NCBI GenBank assembly: GCA_016650115.1
Contig: JAENWI010000058.1
Coordinates: 1-7,558 of the forward strand
Direction of reading: 5' to 3'
Length of the DNA stretch: 7,558 bases
DNA from: Peptostreptococcaceae bacterium
Lineage (GTDB): Bacteria; Bacillota; Clostridia; Peptostreptococcales; Anaerovoracaceae
The notes beneath the pieces were generated by a model. That model did no database searches. It was not told where the DNA came from and saw only the letters and a program-made list of their open reading frames with translations. The translations under genes were made by a program, and so were the position numbers. Numbering within the stretch: the stretch's first letter is position 1; every line of letters starts with the position of its first letter. This document shows positions 1 to 5,618 of the stretch, in pieces.

Positions 1-414
1 ACCAGAACCATTAATTTCTATAGAATTAATGATCAGTTTAGAATTGTCGACCTGCCAGGATACGGGTATGCCAAGGTTTCCAAGTCCATCAGCGAAGGCT
101 GGGGAGATATGATGGCACAATACCTTGAAAACAGGCAGGGTCTGACGAAAGTTATTTTATTAGTTGATATTCGCCATGCTCCATCAGAGCAAGATGTTAA
201 AATGAGTGAATATATTCGCCATTATGGGTATAATGGAATTGTAGTAGCAACGAAGGCCGATAAAGTATCCAGAAATGAAATGCAGAAACTTCTTGGGGTC
301 ATTAGGAAAGACTTAGGCTTGTTGGAGGATGAAATCATCATTCCGGTTTCCACATTAAAAAGAACCGGATATGACAAGCTGCTGGAAGAAATGGAGAAAC
401 TCATTGGGAATTAA
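1..414 (+). CDS. engB: Ribosome-biogenesis GTPase EngB (YihA/YsxC), 3' part only
   Basis: This is the C-terminal 137 codons of a TRAFAC-class GTPase needed for assembly of the large ribosomal subunit in the cytoplasm. The frame is open from base 1. The first codons read TRTINFY, the switch I (G2) region of EngB. The G3 motif DLPGYGYA follows at visible residues 17-24, the G4 motif TKAD at 84-87, and a G5-like PVSTLK near the C-terminus. The family is about 195-200 residues, so roughly 60 N-terminal residues, including the P-loop, lie outside the window. The stop is TAA at 412-414. A gene for a YkvA-type membrane protein follows after 52 bp on the same strand. The extended DLPGYGYA motif separates it from Era, Der and other small GTPases. 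Confidence 0.95.
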   Translation, partial: TRTINFYRINDQFRIVDLPGYGYAKVSKSISEGWGDMMAQYLENRQGLTKVILLVDIRHAPSEQDVKMSEYIRHYGYNGIVVATKADKVSRNEMQKLLGVIRKDLGLLEDEIIIPVSTLKRTGYDKLLEEMEKLIGN

Positions 415-466
415 TCTGATTATAATAAGAATAAATTATAATTGGAGAATTTAGAGGGAGTATGAA

Positions 467-796
467 ATGCAATTTTTGAGTTTTCAGGTGATTATAAAGA
501 GAATAAAAGCCATTCGATTCATGCTGGCGGATAAGACAGTGCCTAAAAGAAAAAAAACACTTGTTATTGTTGGAATAATCTATTTGTTCTTGCCTATTGA
601 CATCATACCGCCTGTTTTGTTCCCGATTGCCTGGGTTGATGATTTGGTTATTTGGGTTTGGATATTATGGTACTTAAGAGAGGAACTTGATAAATACTGG
701 CTTGGCCCGAAAAGTGAGGATTTGTCAAAAAAATACAGAGGAAAAACCATTATAGATGATGTGGATTTCAAGGTAGATGAAAAGGAAAAGGAGTAA
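467..796 (+). CDS. YkvA/DUF1232 family small membrane protein
   Basis: This 109-residue protein carries the DUF1232 (YkvA) signature: YLFLPIDIIPP at residues 39-49, then a hydrophobic stretch and the paired aspartates of WVDDLV at 57-62. A positively charged N-terminal part (K/R-rich up to residue 30) precedes hydrophobic segments at about 31-50 and 60-70, and the tail is acidic and lysine-rich. It is probably bound to or inserted in the membrane. The biochemical role of the family is not established. The start at 467 has the ribosome binding site AGAGGGAG (453-460) seven bases upstream. An overlapping ATG at 462 closes after five codons. The stop lies 6 bp before the hpt start, so the two genes are probably co-transcribed, possibly with engB. 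Confidence 0.85.
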   Translation: MQFLSFQVIIKRIKAIRFMLADKTVPKRKKTLVIVGIIYLFLPIDIIPPVLFPIAWVDDLVIWVWILWYLREELDKYWLGPKSEDLSKKYRGKTIIDDVDFKVDEKEKE

Positions 797-802
797 TATT
801 TG

Positions 803-1330
803 ATGGAAGAAAAGCATGTTGTTGGGCAGGTAATGATCACACAGGAAGAGATATTTTCACGTGCTAAAGAAATTGGAACTCAAATTTCAAAAGATTATGC
901 AGGAGAGACAGTGTTGCTCATAGGTATTCTTAAAGGGGCAGTGCTATGGCTGGCAGATGTCATTAAAAATATTACAATAGATACAGAAATTGATTTTATG
1001 GCTGTCAGTAGCTATGGTGAAGCAACAAAATCGTCAGGAGTTGTCAGAATTCTTAAGGATCTAGACAGATCTATTGAAGATAGGCATGTTATTGTAGTGG
1101 AAGATATAATAGACTCGGGAATCACGTTGAATTATTTAAGAGGATATTTAAAAGCGAGAGGACCGAAATCAATCAAGTTTTGTACATTACTTGACAAGCC
1201 GACGGGGAGAAGGACTGAATTCAAAGCAGATTATGTCGGGTTTGAAGTTGAAGATAAATTTATAGTTGGTTACGGGCTTGATTACGATCAGAGATATCGG
1301 AACCTTCCATATATAAGCTTTCTTGATTAA
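803..1330 (+). CDS. hpt: Hypoxanthine phosphoribosyltransferase
   Basis: This is a purine-salvage enzyme of the cytoplasm that joins hypoxanthine (and usually guanine) to PRPP, giving IMP or GMP plus pyrophosphate. The 175-residue length is normal for bacterial HPRTs. Visible motifs are LKGA at 43-46, the SSYG flexible loop at 69-72, the PRPP-binding motif VVEDIIDSGITL at 98-109 with the acidic ED pair, LLDKP at 129-133 contributing the base-contacting lysine, the VGFEVEDKFIVGYGLDY block at 145-161, and a C-terminal RNLPYI. I chose ATG 803 because GGAG (790-793) lies nine bases upstream. A TTG codon directly before it (800) is in frame and could add one residue. The 6-bp gap to the DUF1232 gene supports co-transcription. 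No terminator is evident downstream. Confidence 0.95.
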   Translation: MEEKHVVGQVMITQEEIFSRAKEIGTQISKDYAGETVLLIGILKGAVLWLADVIKNITIDTEIDFMAVSSYGEATKSSGVVRILKDLDRSIEDRHVIVVEDIIDSGITLNYLRGYLKARGPKSIKFCTLLDKPTGRRTEFKADYVGFEVEDKFIVGYGLDYDQRYRNLPYISFLD

Positions 1331-1379
1331 AATTAAAATTGTACTTAGGCTATTTAAAAAATAATTTGTCGGGAAAATG

Positions 1380-1394
1380 CAGTAAGTATTACTG
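1380..1394. promoter_or_regulatory. Hyphenated dyad upstream of pduL, possible operator
   Basis: CAGTAA and TTACTG form a perfect 6-bp inverted repeat around a GTA spacer. It ends 33 bp before the pduL start, and a weak TATATT (1404-1409) follows it. The position fits a repressor or activator site for pduL, but I recognise no known operator and the symmetry is short enough to arise by chance in AT-rich DNA. Confidence 0.3.
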
Positions 1395-1427
1395 GTTAAA
1401 ATTTATATTTATTTAAAGGAGAGAAAA

Positions 1428-2006
1428 ATGAGTTACATAGCAAAAATAGGATTATCAAATAAACATCTTCACTTGAAAACAGCAGATATCGAAACTTTGT
1501 TTGGAAAAGGGCATACACTGACACCAATTAAAGACTTGGTACAGCCTGGGCAGTTTGCCTGTGATGAGAAGGTTGATATCGTTGGACCTAAGGGAGTACT
1601 TAAAGGAGTTAGAGTGCTTGGACCAGCTCGTCCTGAAACGCAGGTAGAACTTTCAATGACGGATGCTAGAACAATAGGAATTAAAGCACCAATAAAAGAA
1701 TCCGGAAAACTAGATGGAACACCAGGATGCAAAATTGTTGGACCAGCAGGAGAAGTTGATCTGGACCATGGCGTGATAGTTGCATTGAGACATATTCATT
1801 TATCTCCAGCACAGGCAGTTGAGGCTGGAGTAAAAGACAAGCAGATCATCAGCATTAAAATCGCCGGGGAAAGAGGACTGACATTTAATAATGTTCTTGT
1901 TCGTTCAGGCGAAGGGCATCAAAGCGAAATCCATCTAGACACAGATGAGGGAAATTCGGCAGGGTGTGGAGCTAACACAGAAGCGACCATTGTAAACCCA
2001 TTATAA
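1428..2006 (+). CDS. pduL: PduL-type phosphate acyltransferase (phosphotransacylase)
   Basis: PduL-family enzymes interconvert acyl-CoA (propionyl- or acetyl-CoA) and acyl phosphate using two metal ions, and are unrelated to Pta. The 192-residue protein shows both PduL domains. The first has IGLSNKHLHL at 7-16 (H13, H15) and GPARPETQVELSMTDA at 65-80. The second has ALRHIHLSP at 119-127 (H122, H124) and EIHLDTDEGNSAG at 167-179. These histidines match the family's metal ligands. The protein begins straight into the catalytic domain, so it lacks the N-terminal encapsulation peptide of microcompartment PduLs, and no shell genes are nearby. It is therefore likely a cytosolic acetate or propionate kinase-pathway enzyme. 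Ribosome binding site AAAGGAG (1416-1422) lies just before ATG. No acetate kinase gene adjoins it. Confidence 0.93.
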   Translation: MSYIAKIGLSNKHLHLKTADIETLFGKGHTLTPIKDLVQPGQFACDEKVDIVGPKGVLKGVRVLGPARPETQVELSMTDARTIGIKAPIKESGKLDGTPGCKIVGPAGEVDLDHGVIVALRHIHLSPAQAVEAGVKDKQIISIKIAGERGLTFNNVLVRSGEGHQSEIHLDTDEGNSAGCGANTEATIVNPL

Positions 2007-2056
2007 GCAGCCTAGATTGGGCTTGGGTTTTCCAAACACGTTGCAAATAGACAAAC

Positions 2057-2087
2057 AAAAAAAGTTATCCTGTGGATAACTTTTTTT
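2057..2087. terminator. Bidirectional rho-independent terminator between pduL and deoC
   Basis: GTTATCC (2064-2070) and GGATAAC (2074-2080) pair around a TGT loop. They are flanked by seven As on the left and seven Ts on the right, which extends the potential stem to 14 bp and gives a U-tract in both directions. It sits 51 bp after the pduL stop and 50 bp after the deoC stop on the other strand, so it can end both convergent transcripts. Confidence 0.92.
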
Positions 2088-2136
2088 GATAGGACCTTAA
2101 AATAATTGAATTGTAAGGCTTGTGAGCTAACATTTT

Positions 2137-2799
2137 CTATTTGTGTTTTTCATATTCCTGAAGAATTTGAACGGAAGCGCTTGCACCAATTCTATCGGCC
2201 CCCGCTTCAATCATTTCAAGTGTTTTATTTAAATCTCGGATGCCTCCCGATGCCTTTACCTGCATTTTATCTCCAACAGTTTTTCTCATTAAAGAAACAT
2301 GGTGTGCCGTTGCACCGCCACTTGAAAAACCTGTTGATGTTTTTACAAATGCAGCCTCAGCTTCCATTGAAAGCTGACACGCTTTAACTATTTCCTCATC
2401 AGTTAGCAGACAGGTTTCAAGAATGACTTTTACAATTGAACCATGTTCTTTCGCGCTGGCAACAACTTCAGCAATGTCGTCTCGGACGTATTCATATCGA
2501 CCTTCTTTTAAAGCACCAACATGAATAACCATATCAATTTCATTCGCGCCCGAAGCGGCAGCCCAAGCTGCTTCATATGCTTTAACCTGGGTGCTTACGG
2601 CACCAAGAGGGAATCCGACAACTGCAGCAATTTTAACATCTGTGCCAGCCAGTAAAATGGCGGCAAGGGGTACATAGCAAGAATTTACACAAACCGCGCA
2701 AAAATTGTTGGTCTTTGCTTCATAGCAAAGCTTTTCAATATCTGCCTCGGTAGCTTCAGCCTTTAAAATTGTGTGATCAAAATATTTGTTTAATTTCAT
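2137..2799 (-). CDS. deoC: Deoxyribose-phosphate aldolase
   Basis: This class I aldolase splits 2-deoxyribose 5-phosphate into acetaldehyde and glyceraldehyde 3-phosphate, the last step of deoxynucleoside breakdown. All 220 residues of a standard DeoC are present. Family motifs in order are DHT at 8-10, AVCVNS at 35-40, GFPLGA at 62-67, NEIDMVIHVGALK at 86-98 containing the catalytic D89, VKVILET at 123-129, FVKTSTGF at 151-158 with the Schiff-base lysine K153, VKASGGIR at 181-188 with K182, and GADRIGAS at 200-207. The ribosome binding site AAAGGAG lies about 11 bases upstream of ATG. It is a single-gene unit with its own promoter and shares a terminator with pduL. Other deo genes (deoA, deoB, pdp) are not seen in the window. 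Its product acetaldehyde could feed acyl-CoA/acyl-phosphate metabolism, but a link to pduL is only an inference. Confidence 0.97.
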   Translation of the reverse strand: MKLNKYFDHTILKAEATEADIEKLCYEAKTNNFCAVCVNSCYVPLAAILLAGTDVKIAAVVGFPLGAVSTQVKAYEAAWAAASGANEIDMVIHVGALKEGRYEYVRDDIAEVVASAKEHGSIVKVILETCLLTDEEIVKACQLSMEAEAAFVKTSTGFSSGGATAHHVSLMRKTVGDKMQVKASGGIRDLNKTLEMIEAGADRIGASASVQILQEYEKHK

Positions 2800-2841
2800 G
2801 ATAATTTTTACTCCTTTTGAATTGAATATACAGAATGAGGT

Positions 2842-2871
2842 ATTATATTAAAGAGATAATGTTTAAGTCAA
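2842..2871 (-). promoter_or_regulatory. Predicted sigma-A promoter of deoC
   Basis: On the - strand, TTGACT (2871-2866) and TATAAT (2847-2842) are separated by 18 bp and lie about 43 bp from the deoC start codon. The -35 hexamer is part of the first copy of a 15-bp tandem repeat, so a protein bound to the repeats would meet the polymerase. Confidence 0.6.
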
Positions 2872-2905
2872 TTATTTTTAAGTCAATTATGTTTAAATTA
2901 ATTAT
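2861..2905. repeat. Three tandem 15-bp repeats upstream of deoC
   Basis: Three copies of a 15-bp unit lie head to tail at 2861-2875, 2876-2890 and 2891-2905. The core TTTAAGTCAATTAT is identical in the first two copies. The third reads TTTAAATTAATTAT (12 of 14 matching). They overlap and extend upstream of the predicted deoC -35 element. Either they bind a regulator or they are simple AT-rich slippage repeats. Confidence 0.75.
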
Positions 2906-3121
2906 ATTATACAAACGGGCATTAGGCAAGTCAGTATAATTAACCGGCTCTTATAGTATAATATTAATTGATAATAGCAACAAAAAACAGCTATAATATT
3001 TGCGAATTAAAATGAATAGGGATATAATGAATTTATAAGTATTAGCACATTAAAGTATATCTGAGAGAATGAATAGCAGAGGTAATGCGATTGGCTGTTT
3101 ATTGAAAAGGGGGGAACTGCA
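2906..3121. other. AT-rich intergenic region between deoC and the small membrane protein gene
   Basis: With the deoC leader and repeats, this forms a roughly 320-bp gap between divergent genes. I see no ORF, tRNA or stable hairpin in it. It holds a + strand promoter candidate at 2968-2997 and a second -10-like TATAAT at 3023-3028 with no good -35 partner. Confidence 0.6.
2968..2997 (+). promoter_or_regulatory. Candidate promoter for the 73-residue membrane protein gene
   Basis: TTGATA (2968-2973) and TATAAT (2992-2997) are separated by 18 bp. A transcript from here would have a leader of about 115 bases before ATG 3122. The region is AT-rich, so chance matches are likely. Confidence 0.4.
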
Positions 3122-3343
3122 ATGAAAAATATGATTACTGCAGGAGAAGATTACATTAAAAAAATGGATATGGCTGATGTTGGATTACTGAAAATATGTC
3201 TGTTTTCCATGGGATTATTCTCGGGAATCTGTGTAACAAAGAAAAACAAAAAAAAGATTGGGTTTTGGGCTATGTTGATATCAACAATGACCTGTATACC
3301 ACTAATGAGTAAATTCCTGCGAATATATAAAGAGCAAGAGTAG
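3122..3343 (+). CDS. Small two-helix membrane protein, clostridial type, function unknown
   Basis: This 73-residue protein has two hydrophobic segments, at about 21-38 and 47-62, separated by a lysine-rich loop (KKNKKK at 40-45) that is probably cytoplasmic. The pattern LLKICLFSMG at 22-31 followed by PLMSKF at 60-65 resembles short clostridial proteins that databases often label 'permease of phosphate ABC transporter'. That label rests on weak grounds, and nothing here supports transport. Start choice is firm: the strong ribosome binding site AAAGGGGGG (3106-3114) lies seven bases before ATG. It is probably monocistronic, since no co-directional gene follows closely. Confidence 0.7.
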   Translation: MKNMITAGEDYIKKMDMADVGLLKICLFSMGLFSGICVTKKNKKKIGFWAMLISTMTCIPLMSKFLRIYKEQE

Positions 3344-3441
3344 GTTTATTCTTAGTCGATGATAATCCTATGAATATCATTATTATGCAATGAATTGAGC
3401 CTTTTGCTGTATACTCTTTTACAATATTATTCCCATGCTAA

Positions 3442-3567
3442 CTTGACGCGATCGAACGGCAGCGCATACTTGTTAATGAGAAAATTGAAATCAGTGGAGG
3501 ACTAGTGGTGAATGAGTATTTGCAGAACATCAGTAATTTCTCTGTCTATGCTACAGGTGATGTATGA
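3442..3567 (+). pseudogene. Remnant of an FAD/NAD(P)-dependent oxidoreductase
   Basis: The frame 3442-3567 encodes a piece containing GGLVVNEYLQ followed after a few residues by VYATGDV. This is the hallmark of the second FAD-contacting motif (usually IYAAGD) of pyridine nucleotide-disulfide oxidoreductases such as NADH oxidases, CoA-disulfide reductases and rubredoxin reductases. A TGA stops the frame right after GDV. A TAA stops it at 3439-3441 upstream, and no GxGxxG nucleotide-binding segment is found. Only about 40 residues of a roughly 400-residue enzyme remain. It lies directly upstream of a dsrE-like gene, a common partner of CoA-disulfide-reductase-like enzymes. The exact subfamily cannot be told from this fragment. 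Confidence 0.6.
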
Positions 3568-3599
3568 TTTATGCCTATCCTTCCGCTACGTCCGATATT

Positions 3600-3613
3600 G
3601 GTTACATGTTACC
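3600..3613. promoter_or_regulatory. Near-palindrome upstream of the dsrE-like gene
   Basis: GGTTACATGTTACC is symmetric except for one T/T pair, and its centre ACATGT is a perfect palindrome. It lies 51 bp before the dsrE-like start and is followed by AT-rich DNA with only weak promoter elements. It could be an operator for dsrE, but this is tentative. Confidence 0.25.
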
Positions 3614-3664
3614 GTAAAAATTAATAAATTATAAGTATTGAAATTATGATAGGAGAAAAACTGG

Positions 3665-4009
3665 ATGAAAATTGAAAAATTGACTATACTATGGACAACT
3701 GATGATGAAGAAACTGCATTAAATATGATTTTGATGTATACGATGAAGGCAAACACAAATAAATGGTGGAAGGAATGCAATCTGATTACATGGGGACCAT
3801 CAAACAAACTGCTCTGCCAGAGTTTGGAGGTACAAACCCTTATTAAACAGATTATGGATGCGGGTGTGAAAGTGTTCGCATGTAGAAGATGCGCGGAAAG
3901 ATATGGACTGGTGGAACAAATTGAAGGTATGGGCATTGAAGTGGAACTGATGGGTGAGCCATTGACAAAATATCTGCAAGATGACAGTTATAGAGTTTTG
4001 TCGATATAG
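3665..4009 (+). CDS. DsrE/DsrF-like family protein with CxxC
   Basis: This 114-residue protein has the DsrE-like Rossmann-type fold pattern: LTILWTT at 6-12, then TALNMILMYTMKAN at 17-30, and LITWGPSNKLL at 40-50. The block GVKVFACRRCAERYG at 67-81 has C73 and C76 in a CxxC arrangement, followed by the C-terminal GIEVELMGEPLTKYL at 90-104. Members bind or relay sulfur (sulfane or persulfide groups) through a conserved cysteine. C73 is the likely one, but no specific pathway can be assigned. The ribosome binding site AGGAG (3651-3655) is nine bases before ATG, and length is normal. The gene is intact although both neighbours are decayed: an oxidoreductase remnant upstream, and a dead ANTAR/glnA operon converging from downstream. 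Confidence 0.85.
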   Translation: MKIEKLTILWTTDDEETALNMILMYTMKANTNKWWKECNLITWGPSNKLLCQSLEVQTLIKQIMDAGVKVFACRRCAERYGLVEQIEGMGIEVELMGEPLTKYLQDDSYRVLSI

Positions 4010-4086
4010 AAGCACATGAGCTGATTTGCTTGTTTCTTAATGTTGGTTTTGAGATGCCTTGGAAACAATCTAAATAAAAAGATGAA

Positions 4087-4619
4087 TTAATAAGTTTCTA
4101 AAATAAACTGTGCTGTTTCAGACATCTTAGATCTGTTTTCCATACTTTTTTTTGGATAAAACTGTGCGCTTGCTCCTCTGATATATGATGCTTATTCATT
4201 AGAAGTTCCTTTGCCATTTCAATTAGCTTGGCATCCTCACTGCTTCGGCGTGGCAGCGTTAGCCTTAAATATTTTTGCTCCATTTGAACGAGCATTCGAA
4301 CTGAAGCGATAAGATCGGTTCGCGATACTGGTGTTGGCAACTTGAAGATGTCATCGGAATTACCTATAGTCAATTGACTTGAAGCTGCTATCACGAGGAG
4401 CATTGCAGATCCGTTCAAAGATTGAGTTGAATCAAAAACAGACATGTCAGATAATTTAGAGGCACAAATCACGATCCCTCCACCTATTCTATTGACGGCG
4501 CGAATCACCTAGGCTCCAGATTAGCAGCTGTATCTTATGTTTATACCACCGGATTCCAGCATTTCAATGACCCGTTTATGGCTGTTTTTATTTTCAAGAG
4601 CAACGATTATTCTGTCCAC
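4087..4619 (-). pseudogene. ANTAR-domain response regulator, disrupted
   Basis: Read from GTG 4619 (GGAGTGG just upstream), the frame gives an N-terminal pseudo-receiver start (VDRIIVALENK...). It meets TAA at 4521-4523 and TAG at 4509-4511, then continues in the same frame with VIRAVNRIGGGIVIC. The two stops sit in SC*SGA*VIRAV, where relatives of this family have sense codons. The body has IFKLPTPVSRTDLIASVRML, then the ANTAR domain with LPRRSSEDAKLIEMAKELLM and EEQAHSFIQKK. An eight-base A run (complement of 4146-4153) then shifts the frame. Adding one A restores SMENRSKMSETAQFILETY and a TAA at 4087-4089, the expected ANTAR C-terminus. ANTAR proteins bind paired RNA hairpins and prevent termination in nitrogen or amine-use operons. 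Here the gene follows glnA by 30 bp in the same operon. Three independent lesions make it non-functional. Confidence 0.88.
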
Positions 4620-4648
4620 ATTTTCCACTCCTAGATGTCAATACGGCA

Positions 4649-5471
4649 TTAATATGCAGTAATATATTTTTCGCATTTCCAACTGCTTACGCGCATGTTG
4701 TATTCTTCCCATTCGGCTCTTTTGCCAGGGGATTGGTAACTGCTGACATTCCATTGACATGATGGAGCAAGCCTGCGATAGAATGGTGAGCTATTTCTGA
4801 AAGACCTTTTTCAACTTTTTCATCATAAAAAATGTTCGCACCATCCTTGAATAGGGACATATTGGTATGCATACCCGAACCATTAACACCGAAGATAGGT
4901 TTTGGCATAAAAGTGGCATGTAGACCATTCTTTTGAGCAAGAGTCTTAACTGCGAGCTTAAATGTCATTATGTTATCGGCTGACTTTAATGCTTCAGTAT
5001 ATTTAAAGTCTATCTCATGCTGACCGGCAGCCACCTCGTGATGGAATGCCTCAATTTCGAACCCCATTTCTTCAAGTGCCAGACAAACTTCTCATCTGGG
5101 ACCCTCGCCCTGGTCAAGTGTACCAAGATCAAAATATCCAGCTTGATCATTTGTCGTAGTTGTAGGTTTTCCATTTGGATTATAAACGTCACAAATCAAT
5201 CGGGCCACATCACCATACTGAGATCTCCAAGGCATAATTGCAAAACTCTCCAAGTCCGGATACAGATATTGATCTGATTCTTCTATACGTACAAAACTTT
5301 CAATGGAGCTTCCGGCCATCATAATTCATTATTAACAGCTTTTCTGATTTGCGATGCGGTTATAGCTACATTTTTCAATTAATCGAAAATATCGGTAAAC
5401 TGCATGCGGATGAATTTAATGTTTTGATATTCAACAATCTTGATAATATCTTCTTTGCTATATTTACTCAT
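4649..5471 (-). pseudogene. glnA: Glutamine synthetase type I (GlnA), heavily disrupted
   Basis: The intact enzyme makes glutamine from glutamate, ammonia and ATP. ATG 5471 follows AAAGGAG at a good distance and starts MSKYSKEDIIKIVE. Lesions in order: TAA at codon 31 (5379-5381, from a CAA of GQLKN), a one-base deletion near 5325 before the GSSIE motif, an in-frame loss of about 40 codons near 5175 (DVYNP joined to NGKPT), and TGA at 5092-5094 within GPR*EVCL. Finally about 125-130 codons are lost near 4726, with a frame change, joining GMSAVTNPL to AEWEEYNMRVSSW and the normal C-terminus KYITAY, TAA 4649-4651. Surviving pieces include GFEIEAFHHEVAAGQHEIDF and FMPKPIFGVNGSGMH. The missing stretch holds much of the ATP/glutamate site, so activity is excluded. 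Remaining 823 bp plus the estimated losses equals a standard 444-codon gene. Confidence 0.95.
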
Positions 5472-5505
5472 TTTGTTTCTCCTTTTGTTTTGAATTAAAA
5501 AATAA

Positions 5506-5555
5506 AAAAGAGCGCGACATTCCTCTGACAATCAGAGGGGCACCCTTGCTCTTTT
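5506..5555 (-). terminator. Hairpin with U-tract in the glnA leader, candidate attenuator
   Basis: On the - strand AAAAGAGC and GCTCTTTT form an 8-bp outer stem. A second 7-bp stem, CCTCTGA/TCAGAGG with a TTG loop (5522-5538), sits inside, and the two are separated by an internal loop. A T-rich run follows on the - strand (5509 down to about 5495). This is terminator architecture between the glnA promoter and start codon, and the adjacent ANTAR gene suggests the operon was controlled by antitermination. I could not identify the paired hexaloop hairpins ANTAR proteins usually bind, so the mechanism is inferred. Confidence 0.6.
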
Positions 5556-5564
5556 CTTGTTTAG

Positions 5565-5570
5565 ATTATA
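5565..5570 (-). promoter_or_regulatory. -10 element of the former glnA promoter
   Basis: TATAAT on the - strand lies about 10 bp before the leader hairpin. It directly abuts the left end of the IS relic, so any native -35 element has been displaced. The sequence now upstream is the terminal inverted repeat and shows no convincing -35 at 17 bp. Confidence 0.4.
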
Positions 5571-5599
5571 GTCAACTTCCAGCAAAAAATGTGACTAAA
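5571..5599 (+). repeat. Left terminal inverted repeat of the IS relic
   Basis: It begins GTCAACTTCCAG, identical over 12 bases to the complement of the right end, and ends TGTGACTAAA. Overall it matches the right repeat with two mismatches and one single-base gap. Confidence 0.8.
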
Positions 5600-5618
5600 T
5601 AAAAAAAATCAGATAAAC

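Noticed and set aside
421..442. Two TATAAT-like hexamers between engB and the DUF1232 gene
   Set aside because: No -35-like hexamer stands at 16-18 bp from either, and such matches are frequent in AT-rich gaps.
800..802. TTG as start of hpt
   Set aside because: The ATG directly after it has the better spacing from GGAG, and the difference is one residue.
2071..2079. Replication origin suggested by a DnaA box
   Set aside because: Only one box is present, inside a terminator stem. There is no dnaA or dnaN gene and no box cluster.
2106..2387. 93-codon + strand ORF opposite deoC
   Set aside because: It lies entirely on the complement of the 3' part of deoC, whose protein matches the aldolase family throughout, and its own sequence shows no domain.
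3358..3380. Weak hairpin ATGATA/TATCAT after the small membrane protein gene
   Set aside because: The stem is short and AT-only with no T-run, so it is not supported as a terminator.
4509..4511. TAG in the ANTAR gene as a pyrrolysine codon
   Set aside because: Some acetogens use pyrrolysine, but a TAA stop lies four codons earlier and a frameshift lies downstream, so plain decay is the simpler reading.
5010..5192. 60-codon - strand ORF within glnA
   Set aside because: It is another frame of the glnA pseudogene. The true reading continues across an in-frame TGA from GPR to EVCL.
5017..5277. 86-codon + strand ORF opposite the glnA pseudogene
   Set aside because: The complement encodes clear glutamine synthetase segments. 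The + strand frame has no recognisable features.
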